A stretch of 19,908 bases of DNA, from the NCBI GenBank assembly GCA_030604165.1, contig JAUVWK010000009.1:1-19908 (forward strand), given 5' to 3'. Source of the stretch: Alphaproteobacteria bacterium (GTDB taxonomy: Bacteria > Pseudomonadota > Alphaproteobacteria > UBA828). The translations under genes were made by a program, and so were the position numbers. The notes below the pieces were generated by a model, which was given only the letters and a program-made list of their open reading frames with translations, was not told the origin of the DNA and made no database searches. Of this stretch, positions 1 through 7,665 are shown piece after piece (position 1 is the stretch's first letter; each line of letters opens with the position of its first letter).

Positions 1-79
1 CTCTTGTTTGCCCCCTGTTGGCCCGACACCGAAACGGGTCCTACGGCGCTGACACGCTTCCTCTAACCCTTTGAAAAAT

Positions 80-157
80 TGGGGCGAGCGAGGGGAATTG
101 AACCCCCGACCCCCAGATCCACAATCTGGTGCTCTAACCGACTGAGCTACGCCCGCC
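80..157 (-). tRNA. tRNA-His (anticodon GTG)
   Basis: Read on the minus strand this folds as a full tRNA cloverleaf. The acceptor stem GCGGGCG (156-150) pairs with CGCTCGC (90-84) with one G-U pair. The anticodon arm is CCAGA-TTGTGGA-TCTGG, giving anticodon GTG, and the T arm contains GGTTCAATTCC. The 3' CCA is encoded (82-80). The base before the acceptor stem is G (157) and the discriminator is C (83). This matches the G-1:C73 pair that is the identity element of tRNA-His. It lies about 100 bases downstream of the aminotransferase on the same strand. Confidence 0.97.
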
Positions 158-255
158 ACGGGTGCCGCAAGAGGTACGGACCGTGGATTAATGTATGGGG
201 AGAGGCCCGCAGTCAAGCAAGGGCCGTGGGCGGACGCCGCGGCGCCGGTCTCGCC

Positions 256-1428
256 TCAACCGCGGCTCGCCAGGAAGGTGCGGATGCGCACCATGGCCTC
301 TTGGATCTCGCTCGTGCTCGCGGCGTAGGAAAACCTCAGATAGCCCTCGCCATAGTCGCCGAAACTGGTGCCGGCGATGGTCGCCACGCCGGCCTCTTCC
401 AGCAGGCCGTCCTGCAGCGCGCGCGCGCTCATACCGGTGCCCGCGATGTTGGGCATGGCGTAAAACGCCCCGGCCGGCTCCACGCAGCGGAACCCGGCGA
501 TCCGGTTCAGCTCCCGCAGAATAATCTTGCGCCGCTCGTCGAAGGCCCGGCGCATGACTTCGACAGAATCCTGCGGCCCTTGCAGCGCCTCGAGCGCCGC
601 GTATTGCGTCGCGGCGTTGACGCAGGAATGGCAGTTGACCGCGAGCCTGGTCGCCTGTTCGGCGAGCGGCTTGGGCCATACCGCATAGCCGATGCGCCAG
701 CCGGTCATGGCGTAGGTCTTGCTCCAGCCGTCCAGCAAGATAACGCGATCGCGGAGCGCCTCGTAGCCGAGCAGGCTGACATGCTCACGCCCGTCATAAA
801 GCAGCCGGCTGTAGATCTCATCGCTCATCACCGCCACCTGCGGGTGCGCCTCGAGGCCGGCGACGAGCCGATCGAACTCGGCGCGCGGCACCACGCCGCC
901 GGTCGGGTTCGCCGGACTGTTGAGCATGATCAAGCGCGTTGCCGGCGTGATCTTGGCCAGCACCTCCTCGGCGCTGAACGAAAAGTCGGTTTCCTCATAG
1001 AGGGGTATCGGCACGGCCTTGGCGCCGGAGAATTCGATCGCCGACTGGTAGATTGGAAAACCCGGATTGGGGTAAAGGATCTCCGCGCCGGGCTCGCCAA
1101 ACATGAGGGCGGCGAAAAACATGGTGACCTTGCCGCCGGGCACGATCACCACGTCGTCCGGGTCCACCTCGACACCCCGGTGCTCGCGGATATCCGCCGC
1201 GACCGCCTGACGCAGGGCTGGAATGCCGTTGGCCGGAGTATAGCCGTGATGGCCGTCGGCCAGCGCCTTTCGCCCCGCCTCCACGATGTGTTCGGGCGTG
1301 CGGAAATCGGGCTGGCCGATGCCGAGGTTGATGACCTGGCGACCCTCGGCCTCGAGCGCCTTGGCCCGCGCCAGCACCTCGAAGGCCGTTTCGGTGCCGA
1401 GCCGCGACATCCGTTCCGCCAGTTGCAC
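256..1428 (-). CDS. PLP-dependent class I/II aminotransferase
   Basis: A 390-residue fold-type I, pyridoxal-phosphate aminotransferase of the aspartate aminotransferase superfamily, cytoplasmic. Visible landmarks are the N-terminal NLGIGQPDF segment (34-42), NSPANPTGG (170-178), the SDEIYSRLLYDG strand (202-213), and the Schiff-base lysine K237 in DGWSKTYAMTGWR. A YLRFSYA segment near the C-terminus carries the substrate-carboxylate arginine. Length and motifs are complete. The start is GTG, chosen because AGGAGG lies seven bases upstream. The substrate cannot be read from sequence; aspartate, alanine or aromatic amino acids are all possible in this branch. It is transcribed away from glnB, so it is not part of that operon. 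Family is certain, specificity is not. Confidence 0.95.
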   Translation of the reverse strand: MQLAERMSRLGTETAFEVLARAKALEAEGRQVINLGIGQPDFRTPEHIVEAGRKALADGHHGYTPANGIPALRQAVAADIREHRGVEVDPDDVVIVPGGKVTMFFAALMFGEPGAEILYPNPGFPIYQSAIEFSGAKAVPIPLYEETDFSFSAEEVLAKITPATRLIMLNSPANPTGGVVPRAEFDRLVAGLEAHPQVAVMSDEIYSRLLYDGREHVSLLGYEALRDRVILLDGWSKTYAMTGWRIGYAVWPKPLAEQATRLAVNCHSCVNAATQYAALEALQGPQDSVEVMRRAFDERRKIILRELNRIAGFRCVEPAGAFYAMPNIAGTGMSARALQDGLLEEAGVATIAGTSFGDYGEGYLRFSYAASTSEIQEAMVRIRTFLASRG

Positions 1429-1755
1429 GCTCGATCCTCCTGGTCTCTTGCGCGGCGCGCACTATGCCATCAAACCCCATGCGCACCCAAGGCCGACAAA
1501 AGCCTACGGCAGGCGCCGGGCGCCCGACATGGCGGCGATCGGGAAACCGCCTAAGGATTGGGCAGCATGCTCAATCGGCAAGCACCACGAGCCCGGCACG
1601 GAATCGAGGATATGACTATAACCATCTGTAATAGAGTGTAAAAATAGTAGACGACCAGATTGGTATGAAGCCTGCAAGAGGAGAGTCGAGAGAGGTTTGC
1701 CCGCCGCTTGGACGTGGCGCGCGAGACGATGAACCCAAAGCCATCGAGAAATTAC
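1429..1755. other. divergent intergenic region, aminotransferase / glnB
   Basis: About 327 bases with no convincing gene. It holds the ribosome binding site of the aminotransferase at its left end. An AT-rich stretch lies at about 1610-1660, in a GC-rich background. To the right of it is the sigma-54-like element described separately. I saw no clear NtrC dyad. Confidence 0.7.
1661..1676 (+). promoter_or_regulatory. candidate sigma-54 (RpoN) promoter of glnBA
   Basis: TGGTATGAAGCCTGCA has the invariant GG and GC dinucleotides exactly ten bases apart. It keeps TGG, A and G of the -24 element and TGCA of the -12 element (consensus TGGCACG-N4-TTGCW). The start codon of glnB is 80 bases downstream. 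Nitrogen-regulated glnBA operons in proteobacteria are commonly RpoN/NtrC dependent, which fits. No enhancer-like NtrC site was recognised, so the call rests on this element and its context. Confidence 0.6.
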
Positions 1756-2094
1756 ATGAAGAAAATCGAGGCGATCATCAAGCCGTTCAAGCTGGATGAA
1801 GTAAAGGACGCACTGCACGAGATCGGATTGCAAGGGATTACGGTGACGGAAGCCAAGGGCTTCGGCCGCCAGCGCGGGCACACGGAACTCTATCGCGGCG
1901 CCGAGTATGTGGTGGATTTTCTGCCAAAGGTAAAGATCGAGGTGGTGCTTGACGACACCTTGCTGGAGCGCGCCTTGGAGGCCATTCAGCAGGCCGCGCA
2001 GACCGGACGGATCGGCGACGGGAAAATATTCGTGACCACGGTTGAAGAGGTCATCCGCATTCGCACCGGCGAGCGCGGGCGAGACGCGATTTAA
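1756..2094 (+). CDS. glnB: nitrogen regulatory protein P-II
   Basis: A 112-residue trimeric PII signal protein that senses 2-oxoglutarate, ATP/ADP and, through uridylylation, glutamine. It acts in the cytoplasm on NtrB and the glutamine synthetase adenylyltransferase. The N-terminus MKKIEAIIKPFKLDEVK is canonical. The T-loop reads GHTELYRGAEYVVDF, with the uridylylation target tyrosine exactly at residue 51. The C-terminal signature TGRIGDGKIFV is present. A longer reading frame starts upstream at TTG 1708, but the ATG chosen gives the family's exact length and N-terminus. The ribosome binding site is weak. glnA follows after 88 bases on the same strand, the usual alphaproteobacterial glnBA operon, which favours the name glnB over glnK. 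Confidence 0.97.
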   Translation: MKKIEAIIKPFKLDEVKDALHEIGLQGITVTEAKGFGRQRGHTELYRGAEYVVDFLPKVKIEVVLDDTLLERALEAIQQAAQTGRIGDGKIFVTTVEEVIRIRTGERGRDAI

Positions 2095-2182
2095 TACCAA
2101 GGAGCGGCGGCATGGCCGGCCCCGCAACTTCACCGACGACACGCGGCAAAGGCCGCCACCCCAGGCACAAAGGTTGAAGCCC

Positions 2183-3592
2183 ATGAGTAGCGTTCAAGCA
2201 GTTCTCGACATGATCAAGGAGCACGACATCCAATTCGTCGATTTCCGTTTCACCGATCCGCGCGGGAAATGGCAGCACACGGCGCAGGCCGTGCGCACCG
2301 TGGACGAGGGCATGTTCACGGACGGCATCATGTTCGATGGCTCATCCATCGCCGGTTGGAAGGAGATCCATGAATCCGACATGATCTTGATGCCCGATCC
2401 GGCCACGGCCGTGATCGACCCGTTCTCGGCGCAACCGCTGCTGATCGTGGTCTGCGACGTGATTGAACCGGCCACCGGACAGCCCTACGCCCGCTGCCCG
2501 CGCGGCGTGGCGGAGCGCGCCGAAGCCTATCTGGCCTATACCGGGATCGGCGACCGCGCCTATTTCGGCCCCGAGGCCGAGTTCTTTGTGTTCGACGACG
2601 TGCGCTTCGACGTCTCGATGCACCACAGCTTTTACCAACTGGACCAGGAGGAAGGGTCGTACAACGCCGCGAAGGAATATGAGGACGGCAATGTCGGCCA
2701 CCGGCCGGGGGTCAAGGGCGGCTATTTTCCAGTTCCGCCGGTTGATTCCATGAGCGACATTCGTTCGGAAATGCTGACCCACATGGGCGGCATGGGACTT
2801 GAAATCGAAAAACATCATCACGAGGTAGCGCCCTCGCAGAACGAGCTCGGCTTCGCCTTCGACACCATGGTCAAAACCGCCGACCACATGCAGATCTTCA
2901 AGTACGTGGTGCATATGACGGCGCACTCCTACGGCAAAACCGCGACCTTCATGCCCAAACCGATTATCGGCGACAACGGCTCGGGTATGCACGTGCACCA
3001 GTCGATTTGGAAGGATGGCAAGCCGCTATTCGCGGGCACGGGCTACGCCGATCTCTCGGAGAGGGCGCTTCACTATGTTGGCGGCATCATCAAGCACGCC
3101 CGCGCCATCAATGCCTTCACCAACCCCACCACGAATAGTTACAAGCGACTGGTGCCGGGCTTCGAAGCACCCGTGCTGCTGGCTTACTCGTCGCGCAACC
3201 GCTCCGCTTCCTGCCGGATTCCCTTCTCTGCCAGCCCCAAGGAGAAACGCGTCGAGGTGCGCTTTCCGGACCCCGCGGCCAACCCGTATCTGGCCTTCGC
3301 GGCGATGCTGATGGCGGGTATCGACGGCATCGAGAACAAGATTCACCCTGGCGACGCCATGGACAAGAATCTCTACGATCTACCGCCCGAGGAGTTGCGG
3401 AACGTGCCAACAGTTTGCGCGAGCCTCGGTGAGGCGCTCGACACGCTCGATGCAGATCGCGATTTTCTGAAAAAAGGCGAAGTGTTTTCCGACCACTTGA
3501 TCGACGGCTATATCGAGCTCAAGCGGGCGGAAGTCCAGGCCTTCGATATCGCGCCGCACCCCATCGAGTTCCAAATGTATTACAGCCTCTAG
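2183..3592 (+). CDS. glnA: glutamine synthetase type I
   Basis: A 469-residue GSI subunit making glutamine from glutamate, ammonia and ATP; it forms a cytoplasmic dodecamer. Visible motifs are the N-terminal beta-grasp domain with MFDGSSIAGW, the metal-binding FGPEAEFFVFD, the KHHHEVAPSQNE region, NGSGMHVHQS, and NRSASCRIP. The adenylylation loop NLYDLPPEEL has its tyrosine at residue 398, as in E. coli numbering with Met. This means the enzyme can be switched off by GlnE under control of the PII protein encoded just upstream. Length is standard for the family. The ATG used skips an in-frame extension that overlaps glnB. It is expected to be co-transcribed with glnB from the RpoN-like promoter. 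Confidence 0.98.
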   Translation: MSSVQAVLDMIKEHDIQFVDFRFTDPRGKWQHTAQAVRTVDEGMFTDGIMFDGSSIAGWKEIHESDMILMPDPATAVIDPFSAQPLLIVVCDVIEPATGQPYARCPRGVAERAEAYLAYTGIGDRAYFGPEAEFFVFDDVRFDVSMHHSFYQLDQEEGSYNAAKEYEDGNVGHRPGVKGGYFPVPPVDSMSDIRSEMLTHMGGMGLEIEKHHHEVAPSQNELGFAFDTMVKTADHMQIFKYVVHMTAHSYGKTATFMPKPIIGDNGSGMHVHQSIWKDGKPLFAGTGYADLSERALHYVGGIIKHARAINAFTNPTTNSYKRLVPGFEAPVLLAYSSRNRSASCRIPFSASPKEKRVEVRFPDPAANPYLAFAAMLMAGIDGIENKIHPGDAMDKNLYDLPPEELRNVPTVCASLGEALDTLDADRDFLKKGEVFSDHLIDGYIELKRAEVQAFDIAPHPIEFQMYYSL

Positions 3593-3663
3593 CCCGGGGT
3601 TGGTTCAAAAGCGGCACTGCGTCGCCGTGCCCGCCCTCTCCTGGACGGGAGCAGCGGCACACC

Positions 3664-3703
3664 GCGCCTAGCCGCCAAGACGGCGCAGACCACCCCTTTT
3701 TTT
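3664..3703 (+). terminator. possible glnA terminator
   Basis: A GCGCC/GGCGC stem (3664-3668 with 3682-3686) can also fold as GCCG/CGGC, and a run of seven T follows at 3697-3703. The T run is ten bases from the stem instead of next to it, so it is not a textbook intrinsic terminator. It is the only hairpin-plus-T feature in the gap between glnA and the converging small gene. Confidence 0.3.
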
Positions 3704-3758
3704 GAGGTTTCACTGAGAGACGGTTCGAGGGGAGGCTCCAGGAGAGCACGCTTCGGCC

Positions 3759-3965
3759 TTAGGACTTGGGCGCGGACCTCGGCGCCGGGGCCTGCTTGGT
3801 ATTGATTTTCATGACCTTGAGATCGATGACACAGGACTGGAGCATGTCGAGTTCGCGCGCATCAAGGGGATCAGCCGGCGTGACACCGGTCAACCTGTTT
3901 TCAGCCAAATCGATCAGCGTCTCGATAGTACGCCGCGACAGGGGTATGGAGCCGTTATCTTCCAT
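3759..3965 (-). CDS. hypothetical small protein (68 residues)
   Basis: I cannot name a family. The product starts MEDNGSIPLSRRTIETLIDLAEN. It is a soluble, mostly helical small protein with an amphipathic first half, a central DARELDMLQSC segment and a basic, Pro/Ala-rich tail (KQAPAPRSAPKS). There is no signal peptide or membrane segment. The minus-strand reading is preferred over the plus-strand frame across the same bases because its composition is protein-like. It converges with glnA. A TTAA-N7-TTAAC element lies about 50 bases upstream of the start, suggesting cell-cycle control. No clear Shine-Dalgarno sequence was found. Confidence 0.65.
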   Translation of the reverse strand: MEDNGSIPLSRRTIETLIDLAENRLTGVTPADPLDARELDMLQSCVIDLKVMKINTKQAPAPRSAPKS

Positions 3966-4012
3966 GGCGTGACGACCGATATTGGTAAGGCTGAATTATG
4001 GCGGATTTATGT

Positions 4013-4028
4013 TTAACGTCGCCTTAAC
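4013..4028. promoter_or_regulatory. candidate CtrA-binding site
   Basis: TTAACGTCGCCTTAAC is an exact match to the full alphaproteobacterial CtrA box TTAA-N7-TTAAC, 48 bases upstream of the start codon of the 68-residue minus-strand gene. TTAA is rare in this GC-rich sequence, so a paired match at the right spacing is unlikely by chance, but one site alone does not prove regulation. Confidence 0.5.
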
Positions 4029-4082
4029 GGCGGCCCTGCGGATGGCCCGACGCGGGGCCAGCAAGCGGGCCGGAGACGGTGC

Positions 4083-4334
4083 TCAGGCCGGGTTTCCGCC
4101 AGATCCGAAGCGGCCGCGCAGGGGCCGGGAGAGAATGAAATAGGCGAGGATTGCGTTGGCGGCACCATAGAGCAATAGCCATAGCCAGCCTTCGAATAGG
4201 GCCGCCGCATCGAGCACGAAGCTCATGGCCAGACCGGCGATCACCAGGGCAACGGCCTTGGCTCTCAGCAGCCAACCCACGCTGGCTGCCAGGCTTTGCG
4301 CTCGGTGCGGGTTATGTCGGGCTCGGTTCGTCAT
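4083..4334 (-). CDS. small membrane protein resembling the C-terminal half of DUF454
   Basis: An 83-residue protein with two predicted membrane helices (about residues 24-42 and 50-68) ending in a basic, Gly-rich tail. Its core aligns by eye with the last third of the DUF454 protein encoded 78 bases upstream. Both have an AKA-x-AL stretch entering the first helix, a GW between the helices, NAI in the second helix, and the exit motif ILSRP. The N-terminal PVxPS/T and HxxxxNHRxFGP segments of DUF454 are missing. It is either a partial duplicate or a two-helix relative. An upstream in-frame TTG (4355) is possible; ATG is preferred, but no ribosome binding site marks either. Inner-membrane location is inferred; function is unknown. 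Confidence 0.6.
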   Translation of the reverse strand: MTNRARHNPHRAQSLAASVGWLLRAKAVALVIAGLAMSFVLDAAALFEGWLWLLLYGAANAILAYFILSRPLRGRFGSGGNPA

Positions 4335-4412
4335 AATAATATGGCGTTGTGTCAATTCGGCCGACCAAACTCCGGCATCGGCGGTAACGCCCAGCCGGTG
4401 CTCCCGATCGGC

Positions 4413-4832
4413 TCAGACCGCCTGAACCTCTGCGGTGGCCGGGACCCGGCCCGGGCGGCTCAGGATGTAGACGCCGCCGATGGCATTGGTCAAGCCGAGC
4501 GCCAGTGGAAGCTGCCAGCCGTCCGCCACGAAGAGCGTGACGATCGCTACGCTGGTCGCCATGCAGATCAGCGCGAGGGCCTTGGCCTTCGGCGGAATCA
4601 CACGATGGCTGCTCCACGCCTGCAAGACCGGCCCGAAAACCCGATGGTTATACAGCCAGTCATGAAAGCGCTTCGAGCCTTTCGAAAACAACCACAGAGC
4701 AACCAGGAAGAACACGGTTGACGGCATGACCGGAACGAAGACTCCGACAATGCCGACGGCCACAAAGAGCCATCCGACCGCGAGTAAAATCATCCTAAAT
4801 AATTGAGCGGATTGGTTTATTGTTCTTTGCAT
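4413..4832 (-). CDS. DUF454 / YbaN-family inner membrane protein
   Basis: A 139-residue protein with about four hydrophobic segments. It carries the DUF454 landmarks: an N-terminal helix pair running into VPVMPSTVFFLVALWLF, then KGSKRFHDWLYNHRVFGPVLQAW, then HRVIPPKAKALAL, and a final helix pair ending in YILSRPGR. E. coli YbaN belongs to this family, whose biochemical role is not established. The gene precedes the half-size relative on the same strand with a 78-base gap, so the two are probably co-transcribed. The gap to sufA is over 200 bases, so it is probably not part of the SUF operon. The ribosome binding site is poor (ACGAGAAA directly before ATG). Confidence 0.88.
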   Translation of the reverse strand: MQRTINQSAQLFRMILLAVGWLFVAVGIVGVFVPVMPSTVFFLVALWLFSKGSKRFHDWLYNHRVFGPVLQAWSSHRVIPPKAKALALICMATSVAIVTLFVADGWQLPLALGLTNAIGGVYILSRPGRVPATAEVQAV

Positions 4833-5037
4833 TTTCTCGTATCCCGGTCGCGTCGTTGGTTTAGGCTCCGCGCGTCATCACGCGATACCCAATTTGCAAC
4901 AGGGCCTCTTAAGCTCTCGTAAAGGAGATTGGTTAACAGCCTGGTTTGGCGCGAATAATTCATCACGCGACGGAATCGCATGGAGAGCCGACATGCCGTG
5001 CCCGACGCTCAATCGGCCGGCTCAGTCTTGAAATGCG
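4833..5037. other. intergenic region between sufA and the DUF454 gene
   Basis: No gene seen. It contains a small perfect hairpin CGCGT-CATC-ACGCG (4871-4884). The ten bases CATCACGCGA occur twice in direct orientation (4876-4885 and 4961-4970). This repeat could be a regulator half-site for the DUF454 pair but is short enough to be chance. No terminator with a T run was found after sufA. Confidence 0.4.
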
Positions 5038-5385
5038 CTAGACGCTAAAGGATTCGCCGCAACCGCAGGTGCTGGTCACGTTGGGATTGTTGAAGACGAA
5101 GCCGGAGGCCAGCTTGTCCTCCTTGTAGTCGAGCTCGGTGCCGATCAGAAACATGACCGCGGTCGGCTCGATAATGACGGTCACCCCCTTGTCCTCAATG
5201 ACCTCATCGTGCGGACCGATCGCCTCGGCATAATCCATGGTGTAGGACATGCCAGAGCAGCCGGCATTCTTGACGCCGATCTTGACACCGATGCTGGGCT
5301 CGGCCTCGTCGCGCAGAGACATGAGATGCTTGACCCGCATGGCCGCCGCATCCGTAAGTCTTAACGCTTGGTTCGATCCACTCAT
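5038..5385 (-). CDS. sufA: SUF system A-type Fe-S carrier
   Basis: A 115-residue HesB/IscA/SufA-family protein that accepts Fe-S clusters from the SufBCD scaffold and passes them to apo-enzymes. The three conserved cysteines are at C43 (NAGCSGMSY) and C107/C109 (STCGCGESF), with the family's GFVFNNPN segment before the last pair. It is the last gene of the suf operon, 32 bases after the SufT-like gene. An upstream ATG at 5409 would add eight residues (MAPERDED) and sits closer to the preceding stop; neither start has a decisive ribosome binding site. Much longer readings run over the upstream gene and are not credible. Confidence 0.93.
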   Translation of the reverse strand: MSGSNQALRLTDAAAMRVKHLMSLRDEAEPSIGVKIGVKNAGCSGMSYTMDYAEAIGPHDEVIEDKGVTVIIEPTAVMFLIGTELDYKEDKLASGFVFNNPNVTSTCGCGESFSV

Positions 5386-5417
5386 GTCTTCATCGCGCTC
5401 CGGCGCCATCGCCTCGC

Positions 5418-5933
5418 TTACATGAACCCCAGTTCCAGACGCGCCGCCTCGGACATCATGTCGGGGTTCCATGGCGGCTCCCAGACGATCTCTACCTCCA
5501 CCAAGCCGACCTCTGGCACGTGGCCCTCCACCGCTTGCTGAACCATGGCCGGCATTTGCTCCGCAACCGGACAACCTGGCGCGGTCAGAGTCATTTTGAC
5601 CAAGACTTCGCGCTCCGGCGAAATCTGAATGTCGTATATCAGGCCCAGGTCAAAAATGCTGACGGGGATTTCCGGGTCGTAAACCGTCTTCAACGCCTCT
5701 GTCACACCCTCCCGCAAAGAGCGTGGCTCGGCCTCGGGCGAACTTGGGGTCGCCATGGGGTCGGAAGCCGGAACGGCGGGGTCCGCCTCCTCCGGGCTCC
5801 ACGGCGAATAGTCGGCCGGCCGGGTGGGCTCATCGTCCGCCGCGCCGCCTGCGAGAGGCCGCATTTCCGACTTGGCCTCCTCAGCCTCAGCCTCGGCCAC
5901 GCCTTCGCGGCGCCTCTGAAATAACCGGATCAT
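5418..5933 (-). CDS. sufT: SufT-like DUF59/MIP18 Fe-S assembly protein with an N-terminal extension
   Basis: A 171-residue protein. Residues 72-171 form a DUF59 (MIP18) domain with DPEIPVSIFDLGLIYD, the single conserved cysteine C121 in LTAPGCP, and the typical ending WEPPWNPDMMSEAARLELG. Family members help mature Fe-S proteins. The first 70 residues are an acidic, Pro/Ala/Glu-rich, probably disordered extension not found in minimal family members. The long start is supported by an ATGA overlap with the sufU stop codon (5930-5933). An internal ATG at residue 60 would give a normal-length protein and cannot be excluded. Its place between sufU and sufA is usual for SUF operons with this gene. 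Confidence 0.9.
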   Translation of the reverse strand: MIRLFQRRREGVAEAEAEEAKSEMRPLAGGAADDEPTRPADYSPWSPEEADPAVPASDPMATPSSPEAEPRSLREGVTEALKTVYDPEIPVSIFDLGLIYDIQISPEREVLVKMTLTAPGCPVAEQMPAMVQQAVEGHVPEVGLVEVEIVWEPPWNPDMMSEAARLELGFM

Positions 5934-6391
5934 TCGGTCGTAACCTCCTCGCCGTTATTCTCCAGCGCCGCCTTCATCGTGTGCCAGGCCAACGTCGCGC
6001 ACTTCACGCGCATCGGAAATTCTCGAACGCCCGAAAGAACCACGAGCTTGTCCAGGTCGTTCGTCTCGAAGCCGGCTTCACAGGCCGCCGCGCCACTGGT
6101 CACCAGACCGTGAAACTGTTCGAACAAGACCTTGACCTGATCGACGGTCTTGCCCTTCAGGAGCTCGGTCATCATGGACGCCGAGGCGATCGATATGGCG
6201 CAGCCCCGACCCTCGAACCTGATGTCGTCCACGACCCCGTCCGCCAGGGTCAAATAGATCGTGAGCGTGTCACCGCACAGCGGGTTGTGGCCGTGGGACT
6301 GACAGCTTGGTGCCTCGGGTCGGCCGAAATTCCGCGGTTCCTTGCCGTGATCCAGGATGACTTCTTGATTGAGCTCGCGAAGCGCAGACAT
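5930..6391 (-). CDS. sufU: SufU-type NifU-like Fe-S assembly protein
   Basis: A 153-residue NifU-N/IscU-fold protein of the SufU branch. Conserved residues are C39 and D41 (HNPLCGDTLTI), C64 (GRGCAISIASASMM) and C131 (RVKCATLAWHTM). The stretch between the second and third cysteines carries the insertion typical of SufU compared with IscU (around GFETNDLDKLVVLSGVREFP). In studied systems SufU takes sulfur from SufS, doing the job SufE does elsewhere; no sufE is present here, which fits. The start codon overlaps the sufS stop as TGATG and the stop overlaps the next start as ATGA. Translational coupling with sufS and the SufT-like gene is therefore likely. A longer upstream frame is rejected because it lies inside sufS. 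Confidence 0.94.
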   Translation of the reverse strand: MSALRELNQEVILDHGKEPRNFGRPEAPSCQSHGHNPLCGDTLTIYLTLADGVVDDIRFEGRGCAISIASASMMTELLKGKTVDQVKVLFEQFHGLVTSGAAACEAGFETNDLDKLVVLSGVREFPMRVKCATLAWHTMKAALENNGEEVTTE

Positions 6392-7665
6392 CAGCCGAAT
6401 ATCTCCCGAACATCCTTGAGCGCCGCGATCAACGCGTCGGCGTCGGCCTCGGTGTTGTACAGCGCAAAGGAGGCGCGCACTGTGCCGGTGACGCCAAGAC
6501 GATCCATCAAAGGCTGGGCACAATGATGGCCGACCCGCACGGCGATGCCAGCCTGATCGAGAACCGTGCCGACATCGTGGGCGTGCACGCCGGCCAGTTC
6601 GAACGAAATAATGCTGGCCTTAGGCTCGGCCGTACCAAACAACCGCACACTATTGACCTCGCGCAGGCGCTCCGTCGCGTAGGCAAGTAATTGCTGCTCG
6701 TGCGCAGCCGCCGCCACCCGATCGATCCCATCCAGATAGTCGATCGCCGCGCCCAGACCGATCGCGTCGGCGATGGGTGGCGTACCGGCCTCGAACTTGG
6801 CGGAACCGTCGGCGAACTCCGTCTTCTCGAACGTGACGGACCTGATCATCTCGCCGCCGCCCTGATAAGGCGGCATGGCATCAAGGTGTTTCGCCTTGCC
6901 ATAGAGCACCCCGATCCCGCTCGGGCCGTAGAGCTTGTGACCGGAAAAAACATAGAAGTCCACATCCAGCGCCCGGACATCGACGGCCTGATGGACGATC
7001 GCCTGGCAACCATCCAGCAGCACCGGAACGCCACGCTCGTGGGCGAGCCGGATGATCTCCTCGACCGGCGGGACGGTGCCGAGCGCGTTCGAGGTATGGG
7101 TCACGGCCACGAGCTTGGTGCGCGGGCTCAAGAGCCGTTCGAATTCGTCGAGAAGAAACTCGCCGCGGTCGGAGATCGGCACCACCTTGAGCACAATTCC
7201 GGTGCGCTCGCGAAGCAATTGCCAGGGCACGATGTTGGCATGATGCTCCAGCATCGAAAGCACGACCTCGTCGCCGGCACCGAGATAGGCTCCGCCGAAA
7301 CTGTTAGCCACCAGGTTGATCGCCTCGGTCGCGTTCTTGGTGAAAACGATCTCACGAGCCGATTCTGCGTTCAGGAACCTCTGTATCTTGACCCGCGCGT
7401 TCTCGAACGCCTGCGTGGACCGCGCGCTCAAGAAGTAGACGCCGCGATGAACGTTGGCATACTCCGCTTCGTAGAAATGCCGCATCGCGTCGATCACCGC
7501 CTGCGGTTTTTGGGCGCTGGCGGCGCTATCCAGAAACACCAACGGCTTGTCGTGAACGGTTCGCCCAAGGATGGGAAAGTCCGATCGGACGCGCTCGACG
7601 TCGAAGGACGTTGCGCCTCGCGCCGGCGCCGACTGGCCAAGCGGTTGCGCCGCGGTGGCCGTCAT
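6391..7665 (-). CDS. sufS: cysteine desulfurase SufS
   Basis: A 424-residue class II cysteine desulfurase, the sulfur source of the SUF machine. It converts cysteine to alanine and holds the sulfur as a persulfide. The PLP lysine is K244 in FSGHKLYGPSG, and the active-site cysteine is C382 in VRVGHHCAQP. THTSNALGTVPP and RGVYFLSARST are also family landmarks. The chosen ATG overlaps the sufD stop codon as ATGA and has GGGAGGAGG eight bases upstream, the strongest ribosome binding site in the operon. A start ten codons earlier is in frame but lies before that site. SufU, its likely sulfur acceptor, follows with a one-base overlap. Confidence 0.97.
   Translation of the reverse strand: MTATAAQPLGQSAPARGATSFDVERVRSDFPILGRTVHDKPLVFLDSAASAQKPQAVIDAMRHFYEAEYANVHRGVYFLSARSTQAFENARVKIQRFLNAESAREIVFTKNATEAINLVANSFGGAYLGAGDEVVLSMLEHHANIVPWQLLRERTGIVLKVVPISDRGEFLLDEFERLLSPRTKLVAVTHTSNALGTVPPVEEIIRLAHERGVPVLLDGCQAIVHQAVDVRALDVDFYVFSGHKLYGPSGIGVLYGKAKHLDAMPPYQGGGEMIRSVTFEKTEFADGSAKFEAGTPPIADAIGLGAAIDYLDGIDRVAAAAHEQQLLAYATERLREVNSVRLFGTAEPKASIISFELAGVHAHDVGTVLDQAGIAVRVGHHCAQPLMDRLGVTGTVRASFALYNTEADADALIAALKDVREIFG

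Noticed and set aside
204..225. GGCCC/GGGCC hairpin downstream of the aminotransferase as a terminator.
   Set aside because: Only five base pairs with a twelve-base loop and no T run on the minus strand.
79..1554. A 491-codon open frame on the plus strand antisense to the aminotransferase and across the tRNA.
   Set aside because: Its composition is typical of the antisense of a GC-rich gene, it reads through a tRNA, and the opposite strand encodes a well-conserved enzyme.
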